Shown: positions 24,825-33,950 of the stretch, piece after piece
How positions within the stretch are numbered: position 1 is the first letter of the stretch
Layout of the letters: the number at the start of each line of letters is the position of its first letter
Assembly: GCA_025141015.1 (NCBI GenBank)
Contig: CP081100.1
Span: 117,258 to 181,257 of the forward strand
DNA from: Rhodobacteraceae bacterium M382
GTDB lineage: Bacteria; Pseudomonadota; Alphaproteobacteria; Rhodobacterales; Rhodobacteraceae
Length of the DNA stretch: 64,000 bases
Direction: 5' to 3'
Made by a program: the position numbers and the translations under genes
The notes under the pieces: model-generated
Databases searched by the model: none
The model's input: only the letters and a program-made list of their open reading frames with translations
Told to the model about the DNA's origin: nothing

Positions 24825-25853
24825 ATGTCTAAAAAACAAAATGGTAACGCGGATATTGTGGATGTTGCCAGGGTTGCTGGCGTTTCAATTTCCACTGTGT
24901 CGCGCAGCTATAACCACCCAGATCTGGTCAAACCTGCGACTCGGAAAAAAATCGAAAAAGCCGTTCAGAAACTGGGCTACATTCGTAACCGTGCGGCACA
25001 GGTCATGCACGGCCGGCGCAGCGCCACCATTGGGTTGGTGGTGCCGACAATTGACAATGCGATCTTTGCCGAGGTCATCCAGTCCTTTTCGACCGAGCTC
25101 GACAATCACGGTTTTACAATGCTGATCGCCTCGCACGGATTCGATCTGGACCGAGAATATCAAATGCTGCGAAAGCTGCTGGAGCATCGGGTCGATGGTT
25201 TGGCGGTTATCGGTTTGGAACACTCCGAAGCGTCCTTTCAGCTTATAGAACAACAGGGGATACCGACCGTAGCAATCTGGAACTATGACGAAGCCGCCAA
25301 TGTTTCCTGTGTCGGGGTCGACAACACCGAAGCCGGACGTCTGGCGGCACGCCATCTGATATCTCTGGGACACAGGGAAATCGGGTTGGTCTTTCCTTCG
25401 ACCAAAGGGAACGACCGCGCTCAGGGCAGATTGAAGGGCGCTTTGGACGAATTGCACAGCATTGGGCTCAGCATTCCAGACAATTGGCAGCTCGAGGCAC
25501 CATACAGCGTAGCCGAGGCCAAACGGGCCTGCACCACACTGTTGCAACAGGATAAAATCCCAACTGCCATTTTATGTGGCAACGACATTATCGCCCAGGG
25601 CGCGTTGTATTCCGCCCAACAGCTGAAAATTGACGTCCCCAACGACCTGTCGGTGATGGGAATTGGAGACTTCAAAGGATCCGGAGAGATCGAACCATCC
25701 CTGTCAACCGTTCGCATCCCTGCCAAAAGCATTGGTGTCCAGGCGGCCGAGCTGATCGCAGAAGCTGTCATCGGCTCTCAACCCACACGTCTCGCAAAAA
25801 AATGTGAACTTCGTGTCATGCCCAGACACTCAACGGCCGCTCGGGCTGGATAG
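24825..25853 (+). CDS. LacI-family transcriptional regulator of the sulfoacetate-type operon
   Basis: 342 residues. The N-terminal helix-turn-helix DVARVAGVSISTVSRSYNHPDLV and the following hinge KKIEKAVQKLGYIRNRAAQVM are classic LacI elements. The remainder is a periplasmic-binding-protein-like effector domain (IGLVVPTIDNAIFAEVIQ start, then the CVGVDNTEAGRLAARHLISLGHREIG segment). ATG 24825 is used; no strong ribosome-binding site precedes it. It is divergent from tctA, and a dyad lies between them, so it probably represses the operon until an intermediate of the pathway binds. A divergently oriented regulator gene also accompanies sauSTU in C. necator. Confidence 0.88.
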   Translation: MSKKQNGNADIVDVARVAGVSISTVSRSYNHPDLVKPATRKKIEKAVQKLGYIRNRAAQVMHGRRSATIGLVVPTIDNAIFAEVIQSFSTELDNHGFTMLIASHGFDLDREYQMLRKLLEHRVDGLAVIGLEHSEASFQLIEQQGIPTVAIWNYDEAANVSCVGVDNTEAGRLAARHLISLGHREIGLVFPSTKGNDRAQGRLKGALDELHSIGLSIPDNWQLEAPYSVAEAKRACTTLLQQDKIPTAILCGNDIIAQGALYSAQQLKIDVPNDLSVMGIGDFKGSGEIEPSLSTVRIPAKSIGVQAAELIAEAVIGSQPTRLAKKCELRVMPRHSTAARAG

Positions 25854-25947
25854 TCTTTTGACCAGCTATGACATCGGTTCCCAAAGGCCCAACCAAATCT
25901 ATGGCCGTCAGAGGCTGACCGCGCATCCAAGCTGGGATCAAGATTAT

Positions 25948-27315
25948 TTAGCGCTCAGACTTGGCTGCGTAAAAGGAACATCCGTTGGCATCGCGGCCTA
26001 CAATGACCAGCTTCTGCTCTGCGACCGTGCCCCGAATTTTGACCCGACCCACCAAAAACCCCCAGTCAATTTCGCCGGAAATTCTGCGATCGCTCAATCT
26101 GCCCGAAAACGTTCCATTGACGCCCTGAGAGGTGCGGGCACGCCCAACATATCGCCCGCCCTTTGTGTGGGCAATTGACAAGGCCCCGGTGACTTTCATC
26201 CAACCCAATCGGCTTTTGGATCCGCAGTTGGATGTAAATTGCCATGTTCCTGGCATGTTATCCGGCCCAATAGGCATCGGCGGAGGCGGGTTATAGGCAA
26301 TCTCGTTGGCCGGATCCAAAAGCCAGGTTTCCAACGCCTCGTGGCTCTGGCCTTTCAACGTGTCCAGCAGTTCTTTGTTCAGAAATCCATTGGCTTGTGC
26401 GCCTTGCGACGCTTGCCAATCTTTCAACGCTGTTCTCGCACCGCGCCCAATCACCCCGTCAATACCCTTGGGATCAAATCCCAGAACAACCAACCTTGCC
26501 TGAATGTCCCGGATAGCAGGTTTATCCAGTTCCAGGTCTTCTTCGGTTTGGTCCGAAGAGGGCAGAAAAAGCGACCGAGGCGAGATCGGTTTAGCAGTCA
26601 CATCCTGTCCTGCATCAGGCGATTGTGCCGGAGTATGCAATACTTCGGCCCCAACAGAAGCGACCAGAGAGACCGAACCGTCAATGGCAATATCCGCATC
26701 AAAACGCCGACCCATCAGATTGATTGGATAGGGCGCGCATCCGTCTATCGCCGCAACGGATGCCAGGAAAAGGCTGCGCGCAAAGAAATCCGGTTCTTTG
26801 GGTTCTATCAGATCCGGAATCCCGGTGACGTGTCCTTCGGCGTTCAGTTCGACCCGAATTGTGATTGGCTGGGTCGGCAACAGACCGATGCCTGCCGCAA
26901 TACATGTCCCGATGTTGGCCCGCGTTGCTTCGGTCGTCGGAAGATCAACCTGGGACCCCGCCCGTTGCCCCATTCCAGATCCGGTCGTATTGCTGATCAA
27001 CCGGTCGAATTCCGCCAGATCCACGCCGTCAATCGTATCCCGCAACAGGATCGCAACCGCCAGATCGGAGGTTGGGTGTTGCTGCAGGATGCGGTCCAGG
27101 AGTCGCTGCATTTCCTCGAGATCAGATCGGGGTGTTGCGCTGCCGGCGTGGATTGATTTGACCTGATCAAACAGTGTTTCCGCGGTTTCCTGTGCAATAG
27201 CTGGCCCCCCAAAAAATAGGCAGCCGAACAATGCTGCCAATATCGGGGCAAGGGCAGTTTTTTGCGTCCAATTTTGGCGCGCGTGAACGTTCGCCAGCCC
27301 AACCACTTTACCCAT
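25948..27315 (-). CDS. Exported protein with a peptidoglycan-binding domain
   Basis: 455 residues with a signal peptide (hydrophobic stretch, cleavage near PAIAQ, ~residue 42). After an acidic/Gln-rich region and a TonB-like middle (the ITIRVELNAEGHVTG strand and SVAAIDGCAPY segment), a PG_binding_1 domain is clear at about 265-320 (IQARLVVLGFDPKGIDGVIGRGARTALKDWQ). A C-terminal beta domain of about 90 residues begins at GTWQF and has two cysteines, in SNCGS and NGCSF. It is likely a cell-wall-bound periplasmic protein. ATG 27315 has GGAAGG upstream; an in-frame start 11 codons earlier was rejected. The partner or substrate is unknown. Confidence 0.78.
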   Translation of the reverse strand: MGKVVGLANVHARQNWTQKTALAPILAALFGCLFFGGPAIAQETAETLFDQVKSIHAGSATPRSDLEEMQRLLDRILQQHPTSDLAVAILLRDTIDGVDLAEFDRLISNTTGSGMGQRAGSQVDLPTTEATRANIGTCIAAGIGLLPTQPITIRVELNAEGHVTGIPDLIEPKEPDFFARSLFLASVAAIDGCAPYPINLMGRRFDADIAIDGSVSLVASVGAEVLHTPAQSPDAGQDVTAKPISPRSLFLPSSDQTEEDLELDKPAIRDIQARLVVLGFDPKGIDGVIGRGARTALKDWQASQGAQANGFLNKELLDTLKGQSHEALETWLLDPANEIAYNPPPPMPIGPDNMPGTWQFTSNCGSKSRLGWMKVTGALSIAHTKGGRYVGRARTSQGVNGTFSGRLSDRRISGEIDWGFLVGRVKIRGTVAEQKLVIVGRDANGCSFYAAKSER

Positions 27316-27541
27316 CGTCTTTGCCTTCCACTTAAGCAACTTCGCCAAACGCGCTTATGTCGATACGCAGCGAGGCAAGTCAATCAAGTCCACCCGGTTG
27401 CAACACAGAGTGGAGCAAAGCTGCCCATTTTTTGGTATTCAAAGAGATCGTTGGTGATTTTGTCCAAAACTGATGTGCGCATTGGGCCCAACACCCATCG
27501 TGGGACACGCCATTCGAATCTGCACAGGCGGTTCACGTTGA

Positions 27542-28774
27542 TTACCAGGAAATCCGAGCACCAACCAGAATGGCATCAGCGTCCTGATAGGCAACGGCCG
27601 TTCCGTCAACCGAATACCGGCGGTACGTTGCATAAAGTTCGAGATTTCGGGGATCGATACGTTGCACGACCGAGACCCCCCAGGATCGTGAATTGGTGGC
27701 CGCCTGGTGCGGGTTCCAACCAGTATAGTAATCGACTGAAAAGGCTGTTGTCCCCAACTGGGACAGCTGGCGAATGACACCCAGCTTTCCATACAAAAAC
27801 CGACCATCTATATCGTTTGCCCCGGCAGCCACCGCAAAATTCAACCCACTTTCTTCATCCAGGCCCGCGACGGAACCAGACAAGAAAGCCGGTGAACTGT
27901 CGTTGTAGGCATAGGCAATACCCGCCTTCACACCAAATCCCCGCCAGCTTGTTTCATAACGAAGCGCAATATCGGCATAGGTATTGTCATCGTTTTCGAT
28001 CAGCACTTCCTTGCCTATGGCAAAGGAAATGGAGGCGTTGCTGTGGGCCAGACTGTCATAACGAAACCTGAACCGGCGAGAGGCATCAAACACAGGGAAA
28101 AAGGTCTGCAGGTCGAGTGTGCTTTCTGTTCCGTCCAATTGACGGGCCGGGATACCTGAAATCGTGTCGCCGACACTGCTGTAAGAGACGACAGTAGTGC
28201 CCGAAAAGTCGAACCCTGTAATCCCGTCGCCGGCCATGCTGCCCTGGCCAAAGGAAAAATGCCCCAATTGCGGATTATACACCCGCGCTTCTAATTTGCG
28301 CAGCAGCGTTTTGTTCCAGGCATCGCTATTGCCGGATCCGACGCCGCCCCGAAAAATGCCGTCATAGGTGCTGCGGGCAAACGCCGATTCAATGTTCAGG
28401 AACAGATTTCCACCATTGTTGAAATCGGTGTCCAACCGGACACCAATACGGCTGGGCGCGTTGGGGTTGTCACGCAGGGTGTTGATCTCATTGAACCCGT
28501 CATCATAGTTCAACTGCCCCAGGTTGAATTGCCCATAGATCCGAACAAGCGTGTGATCAGATATCTGCCATTGTAAAAGTTTCTGCCAAAACGACTGACG
28601 CTTGGCCAAACTATCGCGCCAGCTTTCCTCCCAGTTCCTGGACCAGTTCTGGGAAGATTCCAAAGCGTTTTCTGCTTCTGACGCATCTGTTTGCTGGGCA
28701 TTGGCAGGCCTAGCAAAGGAGTGGGCAAAACTCACCAACCCTACGCCAACCATGCCCAAGATACGTTTATCCAT
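27542..28774 (-). CDS. Outer-membrane porin-like beta-barrel protein
   Basis: 410 residues. A signal peptide ends near ANAQQ (~residue 27). A short Trp/Gln-rich helical region (about 40-75) is followed by many alternating amphipathic strands, with barrel phrases such as IYGQFNLGQLNYDDG, GVRLDTDFNNGGNLFLNIES, YNPQLGHFSFGQG and a terminal aromatic residue (ARISW), the classic C-terminal signal for barrel assembly. The helical N-terminal part is unusual for a simple porin and could be a coiled coil or periplasmic anchor. Solute not known. Its promoter region is shared with the second AsmA-like gene, which is divergent. Confidence 0.8.
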   Translation of the reverse strand: MDKRILGMVGVGLVSFAHSFARPANAQQTDASEAENALESSQNWSRNWEESWRDSLAKRQSFWQKLLQWQISDHTLVRIYGQFNLGQLNYDDGFNEINTLRDNPNAPSRIGVRLDTDFNNGGNLFLNIESAFARSTYDGIFRGGVGSGNSDAWNKTLLRKLEARVYNPQLGHFSFGQGSMAGDGITGFDFSGTTVVSYSSVGDTISGIPARQLDGTESTLDLQTFFPVFDASRRFRFRYDSLAHSNASISFAIGKEVLIENDDNTYADIALRYETSWRGFGVKAGIAYAYNDSSPAFLSGSVAGLDEESGLNFAVAAGANDIDGRFLYGKLGVIRQLSQLGTTAFSVDYYTGWNPHQAATNSRSWGVSVVQRIDPRNLELYATYRRYSVDGTAVAYQDADAILVGARISW

Positions 28775-29256
28775 TACTGAAAACCCTTAGATTCTCGCTC
28801 GCCCAATCTGTTCAATCCGCAGCGCATCTGCGACCGGAGGCCCGACCAATCTACGTCAACTCCCCTTAAAACGCCCCTCAAAAGAAATCCAATCTCGGAC
28901 AGGACCGCCAGACACGGGCCGGGCATGGTCCGATAAATCTTGCATCAAATAACACATATATTCTTTTCAGAGTATAAGGTGCAGGCCCGGTCCGTCACCT
29001 CATAATTTTGTCCGACCCAAGCGACACTTGGACTTTTCTCAGAAATCAACATCTGACGTCAAAGACGGGTCGCATTTCCAGCCACCTCCTCCTAAACTCC
29101 CTGAATATTGACAGGATGCAATCAACGCGATCAAAGTTGACTGTCCCCTATTTTGAAGGGCAAGCACCCGTTCGACGTCACTGGCCACGGGCCAAGTTCG
29201 TATGCGGGTATCGAAAACCGGTCAGGTTTAAGGCCGGAAATGAGGTGATAGGTCAG
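28775..29256. other. Divergent intergenic region between porin and AsmA-like genes
   Basis: About 480 bases without a convincing gene. A frame open from 29008 continues into the AsmA-like gene, but its first 83 codons show no signal or domain. The middle part (about 28935-28980) is AT-rich, with CATATATTC, and is the best candidate for facing promoters. Confidence 0.5.
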
Positions 29257-31962
29257 ATGCAACATTGGGGTAAACGGATTTTGGCTCTGACCCTTGGGCT
29301 CTCCATATTTTTGGTCGTTTTGGTTTGGTTGGTATTGTCTTCATCCATTCTGGCAGGTCCCAGAGGCCAGTTGACCGAATGGATCCTGAACAAGAAAACC
29401 GGTCAGAATGTACAGATTCAGGGCGGCGTTCTAATTGAACTGGGGCAGGTGTTGAACATATCAGCCCAGGGGGTGACGCTGCCAAGCCCGACTCTCGATG
29501 ATATCAACCTTGCCGAGATATCCCAGTTGAACTTCAGCCTTGTTCTGGCCGACTTGCTCAAAGGCAAAATTGATTTGCTAAACCTTGGTGTTGATGGGGT
29601 TACCTTCAACCTCATCGCAAAGGAAGACGGCACAACATCCTGGGCGTCGGCATCGAAGTCAGTCAAACCCAACACCCCCAGCAAACCGAGACAAGTCACC
29701 GGAATATCCGGGCTCGTTTCTGACCACAAACTACAGATCACTAATGCGGAAATTGTCTATCGCGATGGGCGCAATGGTCTCGACCTTGACCTGCTCATGC
29801 CAGAACTTGCCATCACGCGGGAGGATACCAGTGAACCCGTTCAGTTGCGGGGCAACGGTGATCTGAACGGTCAGGGTTTCACGCTGTCCGGAGAATTCCA
29901 CCCCGACGCCCCGTCCAGTCTTGAACTGGCATTCGACAGTATGCGTGTGAGAATAGACGCCAAACCAGACGACGGTGGATTCCTCGCAGGTTTTCAGGCC
30001 ACGGCCGACGCCACGATTGACGACCTTGGCCAGCTGCAGGATGTTTTGAAACTCAACAAGGTGGTTTCAGGAACCAGCAAGGCAGGCGCAGAAATCATCC
30101 GCAAAGACGGTAAAACCTTTGTTGGTGGTGCCGACTTGGTCGTGTCCTTGACCGGTGGGCAAAGCGTTGTTGTCAAACGGTCATTGGGTCCCACCGGAAA
30201 CCCGGCGAATGCGGTTTTGGATACCACGATTAGATTGTACCCAGAAAATGCAGAACCGCCAAAGACGGCCTTGCGCCGTGATCTGAAGCTGGTCAGCGTT
30301 TTCATGCAACTCGCCAACCGCGACGGGGATATCCCGTTGCGCAAGATGGTGATTGAAACCAACGGGTTCGTCATGGACACCGGCGGAGAAGGGCCCCCAC
30401 CAATCGCGGTATCTGATATCTCCAGAACGCCGGATGGGCTGTTGGCGATCGGCGACGCCACGCTGCGGCTGGGTCCCCCCGATGCTCCCCTTGTTGTGCT
30501 TCAGGGGGCCATCAGCGATGCATTGCAAGTCAAAGGCATTGATATCGGCGGAACCCTCTCCTTGCCAACGGCCAGCTTGCTATCGCCGGAATTATTCCAG
30601 ACTTCGGATATCTTGGGCACAGTCACCGGTGGGTTTCGGCTGACGGGCAGCCTGGACGGGTTGATGCTGTCCGATCTTAATGCCGCAACGCAAGATACGG
30701 ATCTGTGGCATCTCACCGCCAAAGGATCCGTTGGAGACATTCTGACATTGAACCAGATCGCTGTGGACCTTTCCGCAGACATCGTGTCGGGTGCCGAAAC
30801 GCTCGGTGCCCTGGGTCTGGAGCCAATCGACACAGGCCCTTTGACGATCGCCGCAAAACTCAACAGCCAAGGCCCGGACTGGCGATCCAACGCCAGCGTT
30901 TCTGTTGCTGACTCTCAACTGGGGTTCAACGTGACACTGGATGCCGAGGATCCAAATGCAATTGTCCGTGGCAGGATCGAAAGCGAACTGATCCAGATGG
31001 CAGATATCAGAACGCTGATTGCGGCGGCAATGCAGGTTTCCAGGATCGCCAAACTGGAAGATGCCGCAAAGCAAAACAGCGCGCCGACAGACGACAGTAC
31101 TGTTGACGAAGATGCGCCGAGCGAAACGCAACCTCCACCGGGGCCATTCCGGGATCTCACTCTCTTGCCTTTGGGGCGGTCAATCCTGTTGTCAGGGATG
31201 GACTTGGAAGTGGCGATCGACCTGCAAGAAGTTGTTGGCGAAAGAGGAAAGTCCAGCCTGAAAAGCGATCTTGAGCTGAAGGGTGGGAAAATGCGCCTGG
31301 GACCGATGACATTCGACTATGCGGGTGGCAGCTTTGAAGTTACCGGCTCGATGGACCTGGATGAGAACCCCGATATCGTCAATGTTTCAGGGTCAACAGG
31401 TGGTTGGGATCTGGGCAAAATCATGCACGCCCTGCATTTCAAAAAAGGTGTCAGCGGGGTTCTGAATGCCAGCTTTGACGTCTCCGGCAATCACGCCTCC
31501 GGCAAAGATTTTCTGAAGTCTCTCAAGGGATGGTCAACAATATCGCTTTCGAATGGCACCATTGATACGCAGCTCCTGGACATTGCCGGCCTTGGGGTCA
31601 TTCCCTGGCTATTTACCAAGAACAAAGGGGACCGTGCCCCCATCGTGTGCATGAACGCCCCATTGCAGATATCAAATGGAACAATTTCCTCAAAAAGAAT
31701 CGTGGTTGAAACGGATGACGTTCAGGTTGTTGTCTATGGCAGCGCAAATCTGAGCAACAAATCCTTGGACATTCACGGCCAACCACGCAAAATCGGCAAG
31801 CCGCTGTCCCGCAGCCCCTGGCCATTCTCGCTGTCGGGGGCGATGTCCAAACCAAAGGTCAAAGTAAAAGACGGCCCGCGCAAGTTACGCAGAAAAGATG
31901 GCGCTTCCACCATGCCAAAAAACAGAAAACGCTGTGTGCCTGACATTCTGCAGTTGCAGTAA
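29257..31962 (+). CDS. AsmA-like inner-membrane-anchored periplasmic protein (second copy)
   Basis: 901 residues, one N-terminal membrane helix (about 8-30) and a long periplasmic region. It is a full-length paralogue of the product of 13007-15709: the same order of segments, the shared LLxxKIDLLNLGVDGVTF pattern, the EDGTTSWA motif, the 'GVLNASFDVSGNHASGK' region, and the same tail (GKPLSRSPWPF... CVPDILQLQ). AsmA-like proteins form hydrophobic grooves that bridge inner and outer membranes for phospholipid movement. ATG 29257 is preceded by GAGGTGA. The two copies have clearly diverged, so they are old paralogues, not a recent duplication. Confidence 0.88.
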   Translation: MQHWGKRILALTLGLSIFLVVLVWLVLSSSILAGPRGQLTEWILNKKTGQNVQIQGGVLIELGQVLNISAQGVTLPSPTLDDINLAEISQLNFSLVLADLLKGKIDLLNLGVDGVTFNLIAKEDGTTSWASASKSVKPNTPSKPRQVTGISGLVSDHKLQITNAEIVYRDGRNGLDLDLLMPELAITREDTSEPVQLRGNGDLNGQGFTLSGEFHPDAPSSLELAFDSMRVRIDAKPDDGGFLAGFQATADATIDDLGQLQDVLKLNKVVSGTSKAGAEIIRKDGKTFVGGADLVVSLTGGQSVVVKRSLGPTGNPANAVLDTTIRLYPENAEPPKTALRRDLKLVSVFMQLANRDGDIPLRKMVIETNGFVMDTGGEGPPPIAVSDISRTPDGLLAIGDATLRLGPPDAPLVVLQGAISDALQVKGIDIGGTLSLPTASLLSPELFQTSDILGTVTGGFRLTGSLDGLMLSDLNAATQDTDLWHLTAKGSVGDILTLNQIAVDLSADIVSGAETLGALGLEPIDTGPLTIAAKLNSQGPDWRSNASVSVADSQLGFNVTLDAEDPNAIVRGRIESELIQMADIRTLIAAAMQVSRIAKLEDAAKQNSAPTDDSTVDEDAPSETQPPPGPFRDLTLLPLGRSILLSGMDLEVAIDLQEVVGERGKSSLKSDLELKGGKMRLGPMTFDYAGGSFEVTGSMDLDENPDIVNVSGSTGGWDLGKIMHALHFKKGVSGVLNASFDVSGNHASGKDFLKSLKGWSTISLSNGTIDTQLLDIAGLGVIPWLFTKNKGDRAPIVCMNAPLQISNGTISSKRIVVETDDVQVVVYGSANLSNKSLDIHGQPRKIGKPLSRSPWPFSLSGAMSKPKVKVKDGPRKLRRKDGASTMPKNRKRCVPDILQLQ

Positions 31963-31999
31963 CATCCTGGAACGAGGGCGACAGATCCCGCCTGCAAAA

Positions 32000-32020
32000 G
32001 TATCACAGTAAATGTGATAC
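32000..32020. terminator. Hairpin between convergent genes
   Basis: GTATCACA and TGTGATAC form a perfect 8-base-pair stem around GTAAA, with a possible outer extension CCCGC/GCGGG. It is 38 bases after the AsmA-like stop and 63 bases before the end of the HupE gene, so it may end both transcripts. No long T tract is present. Confidence 0.5.
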
Positions 32021-32082
32021 GCGGGTCATTGAACACGTTTGGCTGGCTCAGCCCTGCCAGATCCCAGCAGACGCGGAATTGG

Positions 32083-33087
32083 TCAGAACCCGCTGACACG
32101 CTCGATCAGCCAAAAGGCAGAAATGGACCCGATGCAATAAGCAGGCAGCTGTTCCATCCATGTCGGCCAGTACCGCACGGCTTTTTTGAGCACCATAGTG
32201 ACACCCAGCACACCCAAGACAAAAACAAGCTGCCCCAATTCGACACCAACATTGAACATCAGCAATGCCAGAGGAATTTCGTGGGGCGGCAGGCCAACGT
32301 CTGCCAATGCTCCGGCAAAACCAAAGCCGTGTAACAGCCCAAATGTGAACGCAACCAACCACGGCGACCTTGCGGTCAGGCTGGGTTTTCCCCGGACAAC
32401 TTTCAACATCTCGCCGGCGAGGAACAATATCGACAGCGCGATGACGGCTTCGACCGGGGGACCGGGCACCCATACCAATCCCAATGTAGCGCCAGCCAAT
32501 GTCAAACTATGTGCCCCGGTAAAGGCCGTAATGGCCCAGAACAACCGCCGGGACGGCCCGACAATCAGCAGAAGGGCCAAGACGAACAGCAGGTGGTCAA
32601 AGCCCTCCAGGATATGTTCAAACCCCAAAACCGTATAATCCCAGGTGATCTGGGCCGCGCTTCGAGGGCCTTGAACGATCATCCAGTTTTGCGATGGCTG
32701 CAACAAAGACGTGGTCGCCACCCCGTTCGAAAACGCAACCCGGACCAACACATCGGTGTTGGTTTCCAACAAACCGTCAACCTCGATCCGGCTGCCTGCA
32801 AAGCTGTTGGGAGCAACCTGGATCAGACGTCTTTCAACAATGGTTCTCGACATTGCCGTGGTTGTCGGCGCGGTCAGGTTCTGCACGGTATCCGGCAAGA
32901 TCAGCGCCAGCGGAGTCTGCGCATTCGCCGCCTTTGGAATGCGCCAAAGTACGCTGAATCGTCCATCGGAAATTTCCGAAAACTCAAGATACCCAGGTTG
33001 CGAGTCGTCCGCCCGAGCTCCGGACCCAAAGAGCAAGAGGCAAGCCGAGACAATGACGGCAAACACAAGGCCATACCCTTTTATCAT
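32083..33087 (-). CDS. HupE/UreJ family membrane protein
   Basis: 334 residues with a signal peptide (cleavage near ARADDS, ~residue 27), a periplasmic beta-rich domain to about 150, and six membrane helices. The HupE/UreJ_2 signature is clear: GFEHILEGFDHLLFVLALLL (about 153-172), FTGAHSLTLAGA and FGLLHGFGFAGAL, whose histidines are the likely nickel (or other metal) ligands. HupE proteins are nickel permeases beside hydrogenase genes; many members, like this one, are not near hydrogenase or urease genes and their metal is unknown. It overlaps the PpiC-like gene by four bases. Confidence 0.85.
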   Translation of the reverse strand: MIKGYGLVFAVIVSACLLLFGSGARADDSQPGYLEFSEISDGRFSVLWRIPKAANAQTPLALILPDTVQNLTAPTTTAMSRTIVERRLIQVAPNSFAGSRIEVDGLLETNTDVLVRVAFSNGVATTSLLQPSQNWMIVQGPRSAAQITWDYTVLGFEHILEGFDHLLFVLALLLIVGPSRRLFWAITAFTGAHSLTLAGATLGLVWVPGPPVEAVIALSILFLAGEMLKVVRGKPSLTARSPWLVAFTFGLLHGFGFAGALADVGLPPHEIPLALLMFNVGVELGQLVFVLGVLGVTMVLKKAVRYWPTWMEQLPAYCIGSISAFWLIERVSGF

Positions 33088-33950
33088 TGGGTCACCTGGC
33101 GTGCGGATTGATCGTCTTCTGTTGGCTCTATTATGATTTCATAGCCCGTGCGCAATGTCTGATAGGTCTTGTCCTCCAGATCTTGTTTCTGCGCCCGCAA
33201 CCAATCTTGCGCAACTTTGGCGCGGATGTCATCGAGGTCCGGCAAACGCCCTTTGATCCGTTCGCTGACAAAAACCAGATGCCCACCAAATCCGGACTGA
33301 ACCGGCCCGCCCCAGTGCCCTACTGGCACCCGTTCCAGCGCCCTGGCAAAACCGTCGCCAAATTCCCGGTCAATCTGGCTCAACGAAGCCCCTTCGACCG
33401 CAAGCGGCAACATGATGGTGTCTCCCAATTGCCAAGGGTCTTCGCCAGCCTCAACACGCGCCAGTATTGACAAGGCATCCGCCCCAATATCGTCGCGCTT
33501 TTCGGGACTGAGATAGATATGTTGAAACGACAGGCGCGATTCCAGCCGGAATTTTTCGGCATTGTTTTCAAGGTACTGACGCAAATCATCGTCCGTTGGC
33601 GGAACCAGCGCGGAAACATCTTCCAGAATGAATTCGAGCTTTTGCCGCAATCGGCGCCGGATCACCCCGTCTCCCTGATCCAATCCCAACTTGACGGCCT
33701 CTCGGTAGAACACTTCGCTGCGGATGTATTCAGAGATCAGCGCCTCGCGCTCCTGATCGGTCGGAGCCCGCGACCAGGACCGTTTGAATCCTGCTTCCAG
33801 CTGGTCAACATGACCGGCGGTAACCACAATCTGGTCCGATTGATCCTGTGTGGTATCGTTCCTCAGGTTGAAAACCGCAAACAAAACGGCCCCAATCACA
33901 AGGAAATGCAACATCGGTTCGCGAAACGCGTTGAGAACAATGGCTTTCAT
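33084..33950 (-). CDS. Parvulin-like peptidyl-prolyl isomerase (PpiC family), membrane-anchored
   Basis: 288 residues from the chosen ATG, with one N-terminal membrane helix (FLVIGAVLFAVF), a SurA/PrsA-like helical region, and a degenerate rotamase domain at about 130-245 (RLSFQHIYLSPEKRD, GDGFARALERVPVGHWGGPVQSGFGGHLVFVSE). It should be a periplasmic folding helper tethered to the inner membrane. It is translationally coupled (ATGA) to the HupE gene downstream, a pairing seen in several proteobacteria, suggesting that it assists that transporter. The start is uncertain: a GTG at 33989 is in frame, but the MKAIVLNAFREPMLHFL start is typical of the family. Confidence 0.82.
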   Translation of the reverse strand: MKAIVLNAFREPMLHFLVIGAVLFAVFNLRNDTTQDQSDQIVVTAGHVDQLEAGFKRSWSRAPTDQEREALISEYIRSEVFYREAVKLGLDQGDGVIRRRLRQKLEFILEDVSALVPPTDDDLRQYLENNAEKFRLESRLSFQHIYLSPEKRDDIGADALSILARVEAGEDPWQLGDTIMLPLAVEGASLSQIDREFGDGFARALERVPVGHWGGPVQSGFGGHLVFVSERIKGRLPDLDDIRAKVAQDWLRAQKQDLEDKTYQTLRTGYEIIIEPTEDDQSARQVTQ

